Below, piece after piece: positions 10,608 through 19,428 of a stretch of DNA of 64,000 nt. The notes beneath the pieces are model-generated. The model was not told the DNA's origin and made no database searches. It saw nothing but the letters and a program-made list of their open reading frames with translations. The stretch spans positions 441,501-505,500 of the forward strand of contig NC_042506.1 of the NCBI RefSeq assembly GCF_003054445.1, read 5' to 3'. Origin of the DNA: Pichia kudriavzevii. Its lineage: Eukaryota; Ascomycota; Pichiomycetes; Pichiales; Pichiaceae. The position numbers and the translations under genes are program-made. Numbering within the stretch: position 1 is the stretch's first letter; each line of letters begins with the position of its first letter.

Positions 10608-11681
10608 TTACTCACCTTTTAGTAGTTTAAGTGCTTCTTGCAACTCTTTAATTGCAGTTTCAATGTCTTCGTAATTCAAAGCAGAAATAGCATATTTGGC
10701 TTTCTTTTGTGCACTAGAAATAATGTCTTCCTTAGTCCATAATTCTTCGACCTCTTCCCTAGACATTACTTTTCCATCTTTAGCTAATTGGCTTTTTCCT
10801 GGTGTTCGTTTAATAGAAATCTTTGAAATATCGGGAGATTCATCATCAGATGATGCTTTTGGGGGTTTAGGTGGTAATTGAGGAATATGCGAGACCCTTG
10901 TTGAGTCCGGCGACGCTGGTTGTATTGACAAAGATTCGTTTGGAACTGCTGGTAACCCAAGGCTATTTTTATGGTTTTTTATCAAAACCGGTGCAGTCGG
11001 TAATACGATGTCGTTATTGGGAGCATTGGAAGGTGGTTCAGGGAGGGTTGGTGCTATTTCATCAGTTGGACTTTCTTGCACACCATCTTGCGTCCCCTCA
11101 AATTGTTCTTGTAAAAGCTGGTCTAGCATCTCCTTGTCGTTTTCTGTGACGTAGTCATTTGGATCTTCACCATTCTTAAGTGACTTCAAAACTCGGTTTG
11201 AGTGGTACTTTGCGTATTTGATTTGTTTTTGGAGCTCGTCTTTTTTGGTTTCATATATTTCAGGCCACAACTTTAGAATTTCAATAAAGTTCAAAAAGGC
11301 CATAAAACCTTGGACTGTCTTCTTGGAACACATATGCTGATCTATTTCAGAGGCACATTTATTAAAAATTGACAGTGTAAATCCAAGTACTAACTTAAAG
11401 GACTTTTCCTTATCCAAGAGAATTTCAGCCAACTTAGGTGCTCCTTCTTCCAGACTTTTTCTATTCGTCTCAATTGTATCCAAAAGCACCTCTATATATT
11501 CTGCAACCGAGGTATATTGCGTATGTAATTTACTTTCCAAAATGAGTTGTGCGGCGTAAAGATAACAGTAATACGATATTAGAGGTTGTGCCGTTGCAAC
11601 TTCCCGTCCTCTTTTTATGAATGGTCCAATTGTCTTTTCTGCCTCTGCTGGGACATTTTCTAGGGTTGGTATATCGCCCAT
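10608..11681 (-). CDS. VTA1: VTA1, activator of the ESCRT ATPase Vps4
   Basis: 357 aa (S. cerevisiae 330). Vta1 stimulates the Vps4 ATPase that disassembles ESCRT-III at endosomes during multivesicular-body sorting. The N-terminal tandem MIT-like domain (about 1-170) shows GREVATAQPLISYYCYLYAAQ, characteristic of Vta1/LIP5. A Pro/Ser-rich linker follows, and the C-terminal VSL dimerisation helices carry AQKKAKYAISALNYEDIETAIKELQEAL. The frame is open further upstream to a TTG at 11774, but those 31 residues do not resemble the family, and the ATG at 11681 puts the start where Vta1 proteins normally begin. It is divergent from SWI6, with about 200 bp between starts. Confidence 0.88.
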   Translation of the reverse strand: MGDIPTLENVPAEAEKTIGPFIKRGREVATAQPLISYYCYLYAAQLILESKLHTQYTSVAEYIEVLLDTIETNRKSLEEGAPKLAEILLDKEKSFKLVLGFTLSIFNKCASEIDQHMCSKKTVQGFMAFLNFIEILKLWPEIYETKKDELQKQIKYAKYHSNRVLKSLKNGEDPNDYVTENDKEMLDQLLQEQFEGTQDGVQESPTDEIAPTLPEPPSNAPNNDIVLPTAPVLIKNHKNSLGLPAVPNESLSIQPASPDSTRVSHIPQLPPKPPKASSDDESPDISKISIKRTPGKSQLAKDGKVMSREEVEELWTKEDIISSAQKKAKYAISALNYEDIETAIKELQEALKLLKGE

Positions 11682-11883
11682 TAGTTGCTGATAGTACTCT
11701 GCAAAACGAAAACAAGTCGAGTAAAGTTGTAGCTCTCCCGCTGAGGTTATCAAGTTCTCAAAAAAGCGCACCAAACAAATTTAATACACGACCACAAATC
11801 GCATCAACAAATTAGGATACCCCAAGCAAAAAGCCCACCCAAGGCACGTGTCTCTTCCTTGGCGAAATCCGGAAATAACAACC

Positions 11884-14295
11884 ATGGACAGCTCTGTGGC
11901 GCCTACTGAGCATAGCATGAATGAAGAGACAACTATAGAAAATAGCACCACTATTATGGACCATTCCAACGCCAACCAACCTATGATCAATGACGTCCCT
12001 AGCCAGTTTACGCAAAAAACTGAACATGAAGATTTAATGAAGTCTCCCGATATTCCTCCTAAGAAATTGACACAAGAAACTACTATTACTGAGTCTCCAA
12101 TAATATCTACTCAGAAAATCACAAGCGATGAAGAAAGTGATGCAGGAGATAACCAGAAAACTGGGGGTAATAGCTTGGGCAATACCACCAAAGATGACAA
12201 ATTGAATATTACTACCGGTGATCATAATAACGTTTTTGAGAGTCCAAAAAAAAAGGGCACACCATTCAAATTACCTATATTTACTCATGACTTGGCAACA
12301 GGTAATGAAACTTCGCCACACACACTACAACCCCTTATCATTGAAGACAATAATGAATCTAAATCAGAAAAACTCATTATTGATGAAAATTCCAAGGTTA
12401 TTATATCCTCATTATTTTTACCCTATCAAAAAGAAGTCACATTAGAGGACGTCATAGTTAACCAGGAATCTTTTCTAAGTAGAGATGAGAATATCAGAAA
12501 TCAGGGTGGCGAGCCAATCACTCTTATTGAGAAAAGCCAATTAAATGTGGACGTGCCAATTGATGATAATGGACAGACGGCATTACACTTGGCAGCTACG
12601 CTTGGCAAAGTCAAGCTAGTTCGAGAACTACTCGAGAATGGAGCAAATCGGTTTAGGGGGGATAACGATGGGCAAACCGCGTTAAATAGAGTTGTTTATG
12701 CTACAAACTGTTACGAATTGGCGTGTTTTGATGAATTATTAGATTTACTTTATCCAACTATTAAATTAATAGATAACAGAGGTAGGACTATTTTGCATCA
12801 TATTGCATTAACCAGTGGGTTGAAGGGCAGATATGATTCGTCCAAATATTATCTTGAAACGTTGCTTGAATGGGTGGTCAAGAAAGGTTCCCAATTCAGC
12901 AACGATCCTTCACTTACATTGAAATATTTCCTGGACGAAATTGTCAATAAATCAGACAAATATGGTAACACATGTCTTAACTATGCGACCTTGGCAGGTC
13001 ATAAGTATATTGTCTCGCAGTTGTTAGATATTGGAGCTGATCCCTACAAACCCAACAAAGTCGGTGTCAAGCCGGATGATTTAGGTATTGATATTAATAA
13101 GTCTAGGATATCCAGTGGGAGAGATATTACCAGGACTATCGCTGATTCACAAATTGAAAGCGGTAAGATGAGTAATATTGCTATCAGTATCAACGGTAAG
13201 AGTATTACTGACAGTAACAACGATAACGAAGAAGGCAAACATAAAACCAAATTTGAAAAAGTTACCACTAGTAAAAAAACTGGTTCAGAATTTAAGGAAC
13301 TTTCCAACAGTCTACAGCTATTGGATACCATACAAACATTTATTACCAATTTAGGGAAGGATTTCAAACAAGAAATTGAGCAGAAATCGCAACAAATTGA
13401 GAAATTAAATCCTGTTCTAAGAGACAAAACTTTGGTTCTATCTCAGAAAAGAAAACAGTATGATGAGTTGCAGAAAACGGTTCATAAGATATCCAAAATC
13501 ACCAATAAAATCGACAACCTCGAGAAGGCCATAGATGAGGAGGAGGCTAAGTTTGCAGAACAGATAAAAGACTTGAATGTTGATATTAACCAAAATGATA
13601 TTGTGGGAGCTTTTGATCCTGATCAACCATTTACCATTCCTGAAATGTATGAAGATGTAGAGGCGATTGTTGAGCAGCTTTTAAAGGAGAAATTGAGTCG
13701 AATAAAAAAGGATGGAATGGATATATCCAAAGTAAGTGTTGATGGTGATGGTGATGGTGATGGTGATGGTGAAGCAAATGAAGCATGCTTGTCTAGTTTT
13801 GACATATTAGAGGAACTAAATTCAATTAAAGTTGACGACATTCTCCCTCTATTCAAGGAAAAAATAACTACTGAGAAAATGGAAAAATTGAAGGAACGTA
13901 TCCCACCGTCGGTTGTGCTTGATGCAAGAATCCGTGCGTATGAAAAGAATAACAAAAACTTGCTGGATAAAATGAATAATAGAAGACTCAACAACAGTGA
14001 ACTTGAGAATCAGTTCAAGAGAATCATTGCGCTCTGCATCAATACTGATCCTGAAAATATTGATGATAAACTACTTTCAAGTTTGCTTATGTCTGTAGAA
14101 AACGATCCTGATCCAGAAATCGGGCAAATCAGAAAAGTCCTTAAAATAGTGGGTGATCTAGATGGGGAACCTAAACAAGATCAACAAATCTCAAACCCTG
14201 CATCTGTTTCTGCTTCCTCCCATACACCACTAGCCTCTGCATCCGTCGCCACAGGTTCTTCTTCGGCATCCAAATCCGCTTCTATAGCTAAGTAA
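11884..14295 (+). CDS. SWI6: SWI6, ankyrin-repeat cofactor of the SBF/MBF G1/S transcription factors
   Basis: 803 aa, the same length as S. cerevisiae Swi6. Swi6 is the shared regulatory subunit that pairs with Swi4 or Mbp1 to drive G1/S genes. There is no N-terminal KilA-N/APSES DNA-binding domain, which separates it from Mbp1, Swi4 and Res proteins. Ankyrin repeats occupy about 219-400 (DDNGQTALHLAATLGKVKLV; DNRGRTILHHIAL; DKYGNTCLNYATLAGHKYIV). A coiled coil follows at about 485-560, then a GDGDGDGDGE run near 620 and the C-terminal region used for heterodimerisation (about 690-770). The frame begins at a GTG at 11848, but ATG 11884 has a good context (acaaccATGG) and is used. The promoter contains CACGTG. 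Confidence 0.9.
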   Translation: MDSSVAPTEHSMNEETTIENSTTIMDHSNANQPMINDVPSQFTQKTEHEDLMKSPDIPPKKLTQETTITESPIISTQKITSDEESDAGDNQKTGGNSLGNTTKDDKLNITTGDHNNVFESPKKKGTPFKLPIFTHDLATGNETSPHTLQPLIIEDNNESKSEKLIIDENSKVIISSLFLPYQKEVTLEDVIVNQESFLSRDENIRNQGGEPITLIEKSQLNVDVPIDDNGQTALHLAATLGKVKLVRELLENGANRFRGDNDGQTALNRVVYATNCYELACFDELLDLLYPTIKLIDNRGRTILHHIALTSGLKGRYDSSKYYLETLLEWVVKKGSQFSNDPSLTLKYFLDEIVNKSDKYGNTCLNYATLAGHKYIVSQLLDIGADPYKPNKVGVKPDDLGIDINKSRISSGRDITRTIADSQIESGKMSNIAISINGKSITDSNNDNEEGKHKTKFEKVTTSKKTGSEFKELSNSLQLLDTIQTFITNLGKDFKQEIEQKSQQIEKLNPVLRDKTLVLSQKRKQYDELQKTVHKISKITNKIDNLEKAIDEEEAKFAEQIKDLNVDINQNDIVGAFDPDQPFTIPEMYEDVEAIVEQLLKEKLSRIKKDGMDISKVSVDGDGDGDGDGEANEACLSSFDILEELNSIKVDDILPLFKEKITTEKMEKLKERIPPSVVLDARIRAYEKNNKNLLDKMNNRRLNNSELENQFKRIIALCINTDPENIDDKLLSSLLMSVENDPDPEIGQIRKVLKIVGDLDGEPKQDQQISNPASVSASSHTPLASASVATGSSSASKSASIAK

Positions 14296-14510
14296 CCCCT
14301 GATGTTCTATTTTTGTATACTTGAAAATAACAACCGTGTCTGAATTTACCGGAGCGGGCTATGCACATAAATTTGATTAGGTACAATGAGGGCGAATATC
14401 TTCGCAAAGGTTCTTATCACGCAGCCACTCTCATTTTTCCCCGCTATCAATACATTCTTTTCTTGTCCTATTCCTCTGTCCCCGTGATCCTACAACACAA
14501 CTAAACAAAA

Positions 14511-14732
14511 ATGACCAATCCAGACTTCAAGACATATATTGTCACCCTAAAAGAGAACGCTGCTGTTGAAAACTTCAAGAAGGCGATCAATGCCATCGGT
14601 GGAGAAATTGGACATGAATACTCCTTAATCAAGGGGTTTTCAATCAAGATTCCATCAATCAGTGCATCTGAATTGCATAAAACAGAAGGAATTAATACCA
14701 TTGAGGAAGACAAAGAGGTAAATATTCAATGA
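14511..14732 (+). CDS. PBI2: PBI2, cytosolic inhibitor of vacuolar proteinase B
   Basis: 73 aa (S. cerevisiae Pbi2 is 75). It is an I9-type inhibitor related to subtilisin propeptides: it binds proteinase B (Prb1) and, with thioredoxin, forms LMA1, which acts in vacuole fusion. Recognition rests on the TYIVTLKENA start, the GGEIGHEYSLIKGFSIKIP core and the acidic EEDKEV end. No signal peptide is present, as expected for the cytosolic inhibitor. Its upstream region (14296-14510) is short and its 3' side converges on CAF120. Confidence 0.9.
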   Translation: MTNPDFKTYIVTLKENAAVENFKKAINAIGGEIGHEYSLIKGFSIKIPSISASELHKTEGINTIEEDKEVNIQ

Positions 14733-14779
14733 TGACCAAGTCAAGAATGCAATGCCACATTTCGCAGTCATTTATTTCT

Positions 14780-14830
14780 TTATTTTTAAGTAGAAGATAT
14801 ATATATACATATATATAAATATGTACGTAC
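14780..14830. repeat. AT dinucleotide-rich tract between PBI2 and CAF120
   Basis: A run of alternating TA dinucleotides with few interruptions lies in the 176-bp convergent spacer. It probably serves transcription termination and 3'-end formation for one or both genes, as is usual for AT-rich efficiency elements in yeast. Confidence 0.5.
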
Positions 14831-14908
14831 CTATTATTGTTTGTTAGTCATTTAACCGAGTAAAACTACTATACAGTTCTATAATACAAATACTTGACCG
14901 TACAGTTC

Positions 14909-17900
14909 CTATTTGGATTGTTTGGTCAAGGCGTAAGGATCGTGTTTGAATGATTTTCCTCCAGCTGGTTGCTGCATTGTAGGAGGTGGTAAACGTTTTG
15001 GCCTATGGTTTTTATGGGCGTTTGCTGACATTGGTGGTAAACCCTGGTCTGCTCGATATCCCATCGGTGGTGGGCCCTGGTTTGCTGGATATCCCATCAG
15101 TGGTGGGCCCTGGTTTGCTGGATATCCCATCGGTGGTGGGCCCTGGTTTGCTGGATATCCCATCGGTGGTGGGCCCTGGTTTGCTGGATATCCCATCGGT
15201 GGTTGTTGATGCTGTTGCTTATACTGTACTGGATGGATGTACCCTGGATGTCCCTGCGGTTGGTATCCACCTTGATTTTGATTACGGGCCATTTGTTGAT
15301 TCATGTACGGTTGTTGTTGTTGTGATGGTGGCAACGGATTTGGATGATGATGGTTAGGTTGTTGAGGCTGTAGTTTGTGCTGGTACTGATGCTGATGTAT
15401 CTGCTGGGGTTGTATATGTGGTTGCGCTGGTTGAGACTGAAATTGTGTATCAGGCATGAATTCAGAATGTTGTTGGAACTGGGGATGAGAATTCAGCTGT
15501 GGGGATGGCAGTTTCATTGGACCGTATTTACCTATCGAAAGGCTCGGTGAGTTTAGTGGGTTTGAACTAGATTGTTTGATTACTTGAGGAACTATATTTT
15601 CATTATTTTTCTTTCCGGAATACGAATGTGGTGGTTTCAGCTCTGGTGAGTTCGTGTATTGATAGCTGCCACCTTGGTTTTGAATTGTTTGCGGCTGAGA
15701 AAACGGCATCTTCTTCAGGTTTGTTTCAAGTGGACTATCTACTTTAAATATAGGTTCCCTCATTGGGCGAGATGGATTTTTAAAGTTTAATACCGGGTTG
15801 GATGGTGGGTATTGCTGATCCAATGGGGTGGATGGTGATGACGATGGCAATGGTTTGTATGGGTTAACAGGTGGCAAATCTAAAGTATCTTGGTAATTAT
15901 ATGAAACTTTCTGCGGAGGTATACGGTCAGATGGTGCACGTTGGTTGGCTCTCTCATTTTGTGCCAGACTACGATTACCATCTGGCGACCGTTGTTTCTT
16001 TACCATCAGATGCGAGCCAGCTGCATCATTTTGATATTCTAATGGTTTTATTCGATGACTTTGTTGGTTGTCCAGCTTAAGTGCATCACGAAAGCTATTG
16101 TTGAAATCAGTGAATGGGGAAAAGACGCGCTGATCTAATGGTGAAGTATGGTTTGAAGGTTTGTTGAAATGAAGCTCACTCTCTTCGCTCCCATCATCGT
16201 CATCATCATCGTCATCATCGTCATCATCATCTTCGTAATCATCATAAACATTAGAGGGATACAAATCGTCTAATCCTGAATTTTCACCTTCCGTCGTTTT
16301 CCTGTTCCCATCTATAGATCGGTCATTCGAGTCAATATCCAACCTGTTGAATTGTTGATTAACATCACGGTTATCTGGGATTTGAGAGTATTTTGTATAA
16401 ATATTAACAGGGTGAGGAGAGGGTGAATTTTTTGGCATGGTTGTGGTGGTATTTTCGATTGGTGTTTTAGTGACATTTCGCAGTGGAGAGCTATTCAATT
16501 CATTTGAACGTTTTGAATTGTTTGAATGACTGATTTTCTTTGAAAGTAAATCTATCGACTCACCACTAGAATTAAAATTTTTAAGACTTGAAGAACTCTC
16601 CAAATATTTATGAACTTCTGGTTTATTTACCAAAAATTTAGTCTTACCATCGGCCAGTTCATTTGAGGCTGCCAATAAATCGGTGACTCCTTGTATGCCA
16701 TTTTGGGAACCACAACCATTGTAACCTTTATCCATCTTCCCCTTCAGAATTTGTTTTATCTTGATATTCCAACTATTTTGATCCCAGTCAATAGAAGTAA
16801 TATCCTTAATGATAGGATCCAAATCTTCAAGTTCCAAATAATGAACATTTGGTAATACGGGTAAACCAAATAGCAATGAACTTGTATCCCTTTTATCGGC
16901 GTTAAGTTTCTTTGGTCGGCCATACAAGTGGAACGAATCCATCAATGGAATAATGAAACGGATTAAAGTATCATAGCCAGGAACAGAAGTATGTTGCTCG
17001 GGCATTAAAAAAATAGAACAAGATTTAGAGGAATCCTTTTGATCGAATTGAATTGACCCGTCCAACTTGATCAACGTAGAATGATCGATAACTGTATAAT
17101 TTCTTGGGTATAGTGCATAAACTGATGTAATATTGGTTATTTTAGCCATTAGGGACTTTTTGCTCTTTTTCTCATTATCATAAAAATAAATTGCTCCATT
17201 CTTGGGACCTTTACGAGTAAATTTACCAGGTTCAATAACTGCAAAATATCTCTTCCAGGGCATACCTGAACCAAATCGAACACTAGTCCAGTCTTCATGA
17301 TTGAATTTAGTTTCTGATAATATCACTCTTATATCTGACAATAAAGAGCCACGGGCACTTAAAAGAGAGGCAGTATAAGCTTCTTGAAGAGATGTGTATT
17401 CAAAGGAAGATAATCTAAAGGCAGTACACCAATTTAGAAACTTATCTCTTGAGGAAAATTGCAATAAAAACCGATTTTTCAAAGTTGTTGATAAAACAAT
17501 CACATTTTCTATAGTATTATTAGACGATGGTAATGTTAAACATGGTTTAAGAGTACCATCGGAGAAGTTCAAATATGAGGGTTTTGAATCGCCCATAGCA
17601 TTTGAATCCTTGGAATCCAGCTGTTGAGAATCCCAATAAGCCAACTCATTGCCAATCATAATACCATAAACTTCCAACCATTTACGTTCGGCCGGATTCC
17701 CGTCTGAATCCAAATCTTTCAACAACATAAAGACGCCTTCTATATATTTCCTATGCGACTGTGCAGACAAGAGGGAGACAATTGGAGTCAATTCAGGAGC
17801 CAATTTCCCTGTTGATTCGGGAGTTAAAAGAGTTGGAGAATTAGAAGACATTGATAATTTACGACTCTTTTGAGACGCCAAGTTTGGTTGTGGGAAATAT

Positions 17901-17983
17901 GCAGATGTTGGTGAGTTTGATTCAGTGGAAGATTTCGATCTTGAGTCCTTGTCTTTATTTTTCGAAAAGACTCTGAAGGGCAT
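14909..17983 (-). CDS. CAF120: CAF120/SKG3-like PH-domain protein
   Basis: 1024 aa (S. cerevisiae Caf120 about 1060, Skg3 about 1026). Caf120 associates with the CCR4-NOT complex and is found at the bud neck; Skg3 is its paralogue, so this probably represents the single ancestral gene. A PH-type region spans about 79-200 (RKYIEGVFMLLKDLD... ERKWLEVYGIMIG), with a second PH-like unit to about 350 (WKRYFAVIEPGKF). The family motif FGLPVLPNVHYLELED lies near 375. The C-terminal 600 residues are disordered, with a run of 13 Asp near 585 and an 11-residue tandem repeat near the end. Downstream it converges with PBI2. Confidence 0.82.
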   Translation of the reverse strand: MPFRVFSKNKDKDSRSKSSTESNSPTSAYFPQPNLASQKSRKLSMSSNSPTLLTPESTGKLAPELTPIVSLLSAQSHRKYIEGVFMLLKDLDSDGNPAERKWLEVYGIMIGNELAYWDSQQLDSKDSNAMGDSKPSYLNFSDGTLKPCLTLPSSNNTIENVIVLSTTLKNRFLLQFSSRDKFLNWCTAFRLSSFEYTSLQEAYTASLLSARGSLLSDIRVILSETKFNHEDWTSVRFGSGMPWKRYFAVIEPGKFTRKGPKNGAIYFYDNEKKSKKSLMAKITNITSVYALYPRNYTVIDHSTLIKLDGSIQFDQKDSSKSCSIFLMPEQHTSVPGYDTLIRFIIPLMDSFHLYGRPKKLNADKRDTSSLLFGLPVLPNVHYLELEDLDPIIKDITSIDWDQNSWNIKIKQILKGKMDKGYNGCGSQNGIQGVTDLLAASNELADGKTKFLVNKPEVHKYLESSSSLKNFNSSGESIDLLSKKISHSNNSKRSNELNSSPLRNVTKTPIENTTTTMPKNSPSPHPVNIYTKYSQIPDNRDVNQQFNRLDIDSNDRSIDGNRKTTEGENSGLDDLYPSNVYDDYEDDDDDDDDDDDDDGSEESELHFNKPSNHTSPLDQRVFSPFTDFNNSFRDALKLDNQQSHRIKPLEYQNDAAGSHLMVKKQRSPDGNRSLAQNERANQRAPSDRIPPQKVSYNYQDTLDLPPVNPYKPLPSSSPSTPLDQQYPPSNPVLNFKNPSRPMREPIFKVDSPLETNLKKMPFSQPQTIQNQGGSYQYTNSPELKPPHSYSGKKNNENIVPQVIKQSSSNPLNSPSLSIGKYGPMKLPSPQLNSHPQFQQHSEFMPDTQFQSQPAQPHIQPQQIHQHQYQHKLQPQQPNHHHPNPLPPSQQQQPYMNQQMARNQNQGGYQPQGHPGYIHPVQYKQQHQQPPMGYPANQGPPPMGYPANQGPPPMGYPANQGPPLMGYPANQGPPPMGYRADQGLPPMSANAHKNHRPKRLPPPTMQQPAGGKSFKHDPYALTKQSK
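15043..15205 (-). repeat. 33-bp tandem repeat in CAF120, five units
   Basis: Five near-identical 33-bp units encode PANQGPPPMGY. The three central copies are almost identical and the outer ones diverge (RADQGLPPMS at one end), which is the pattern left by recent unequal exchange or slippage in the middle of the array. Confidence 0.85.
16193..16235 (-). repeat. Asp triplet microsatellite in CAF120
   Basis: A GAT/GAC run encodes about 13 consecutive aspartates. Comparable acidic runs occur in HAP3 (22252-22290) and as Gly-Asp in SWI6 (13741-13775). Confidence 0.85.
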
Positions 17984-18735
17984 TCTCTTTTTTTTTTCTC
18001 TTTTTCTCTTTTTTTTTCGTTTGTTTAGAAAGGAGTGACTAAAGTTGGGTGGTTTATATTTAGGCTAGTTACCGGAGTGGGATGATGAAAGGAGGAAAGC
18101 AGAAGAGGGGACGACTATGATGCGAACGGTATTATTTTTTTTTAAAGTTTCACCAGACAATAGAGAAAGATGTGGGAGAGGGTGTAGTAAAAATAGAAAG
18201 AAGCAATGTTGCAAGACATTAAAAAAGTATATATCCACTTAACGGACCCACATTGGTGTTTCTGTCTGTGAACCGTTGGAGCGAAGTGCGGCAATCTGAA
18301 ACACCTTTTTTTTTAAAAAAAAAAAAAAATTGTTGTCTTTTCTTTAAGACGGTTTTCTCTGTGCGAGACGCGTCGATTCTTTCATGATGGCCCATTTGTG
18401 TGGCTGGAGCGGCCGGTACCATAAATGGACAATACAGCGATTACGACTGTCCCTACTGTTGTTGATCTATTGTTTGTTTACCCTAATTCGTTAAATATAT
18501 AAGTTCATATATACAATTATGCTATTACCAAATTCGCACATGTGAATACTGGTCTGAAAACATTGGGAATGAGTTTCACCAATGGTGTCCGTAGAGCCGA
18601 ATTTAGAGACACTCATATAATTGGCAAATTAACAACAAAGGCTCTTGGCGGGTCTTAGCGGAGATGAGCCCTATGTCTACTGTAGCGAGTAACATCCGAT
18701 ATACAGTTCACAGCGTACATCACGAAGATGCAGTG
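17984..18735. promoter_or_regulatory. CAF120 upstream region
   Basis: About 750 bp. It contains C/T tracts directly upstream of the CAF120 start, A/T homopolymers at 18307-18330 and a GACGCGTCGA element at 18367-18376 that recurs in three other promoters in the window. Short frames here are driven by homopolymers and none looks coding. Confidence 0.5.
18367..18376 (+). promoter_or_regulatory. GACGCGTCGA element upstream of CAF120
   Basis: GACGCGTCGA followed by TTCTTTC. It contains the MCB core ACGCGT. Close copies lie at 32871 (GUD1/QCR10), 51484 (NDUFS4) and 56780 (NPL3). Confidence 0.4.
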
Positions 18736-19263
18736 CTACCTCTGGGAGGCCTTGTGAAATTCCCTCAATTTCAGAATGGCGCATTTCAGTAAATGGAGAG
18801 TCGCAAGGGCTGCAAGGAGGACAATAAAGATAGAGGTGGTGGCGAGAATGGGGAGCGATTGGGACCCCTCGAAGTCATTTCTGTCGGTAGCACGTTCCCA
18901 GAGGGACACTGTAAGTCCAGTAGGGATTGAGGGAGCAGAAATGTGGGGGGTGTTTCGAGAAGCGTACACACTAGGCAATGTTTGCACACTAAACAACGTA
19001 CTATATGAGAATCCAGTTCTACTTCTACTAAGGGTCGTCCACTTATTCAAGTTCATCGTTTCTGTGGTTGTTATTGTGATTGTGGTTGTACTGGTGATTG
19101 TACTGGTGATACCCTGAGACATGACGGTCTCGACAGTGAGAACGGGGACGGCGTCTAGCAGGATTTCAAGGGGCATTTTTTTTTCTCTATTGTGTGCGAG
19201 CGTTGTCCGTAGGGAGTGGGAGGAATACGCGGATCGTTGCAATGGCAGACAGGGGAGCAGCAT
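18736..19263 (-). CDS. Putative Ser/Thr-rich single-pass membrane protein
   Basis: Up to 175 aa from ATG 19263; internal starts at 19176 (146 aa) and 19122 (128 aa) are also possible. I do not recognise a family. Visible features are a Thr/Ser-rich stretch (about 48-75), a single strong hydrophobic segment near the C-terminus (about 138-160, TTSIFIVLLAALATLHLL), and a short basic tail. No clear N-terminal signal peptide is present, so an N-out/C-in topology resembling small yeast cell-cortex proteins is only a guess. It is divergent from the RING gene, with the 5' ends about 170 bp apart. A frame on the opposite strand (18776-19117) is less protein-like. Confidence 0.4.
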   Translation of the reverse strand: MLLPCLPLQRSAYSSHSLRTTLAHNREKKMPLEILLDAVPVLTVETVMSQGITSTITSTTTITITTTETMNLNKWTTLSRSRTGFSYSTLFSVQTLPSVYASRNTPHISAPSIPTGLTVSLWERATDRNDFEGSQSLPILATTSIFIVLLAALATLHLLKCAILKLREFHKASQR

Positions 19264-19369
19264 GAATTTTATATGCGGTGCTCGAGACGGTACAACTCCC
19301 TCAGATTCGTTTCAGGTTATTTTGAACGGCCTAACAGTGTAAGTAAAGTTCCCTTATCTTGCTCCTTCT

Positions 19370-19412
19370 TGTTGTTCTTCTTCTTCTTCTTTTTCTTCTT
19401 CTTTTTCTCCAC
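19370..19412 (+). repeat. TTC-rich polypyrimidine tract upstream of the RING gene
   Basis: A run of TTC/TTTTC repeats just before the start codon. A GTAAGT at about 19338 and an ACATTGCAG at about 19418 could in principle flank a small leader intron, but no branch point is evident between them. Confidence 0.5.
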
Positions 19413-19428
19413 ATTGCAGAGACATAGC

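Noticed and set aside
11682-11774. Upstream extension of VTA1 to a TTG codon
   Set aside because: No ATG, and the extra residues do not match Vta1 proteins, which normally begin close to the chosen ATG.
19338-19420. GTAAGT...CAG pair as an intron in the RING gene leader
   Set aside because: No branch-point-like sequence between the sites, and no upstream coding exon.
19216-19428. N-terminal extension of the RING protein
   Set aside because: No ATG; includes a run of Phe from a promoter TTC repeat.
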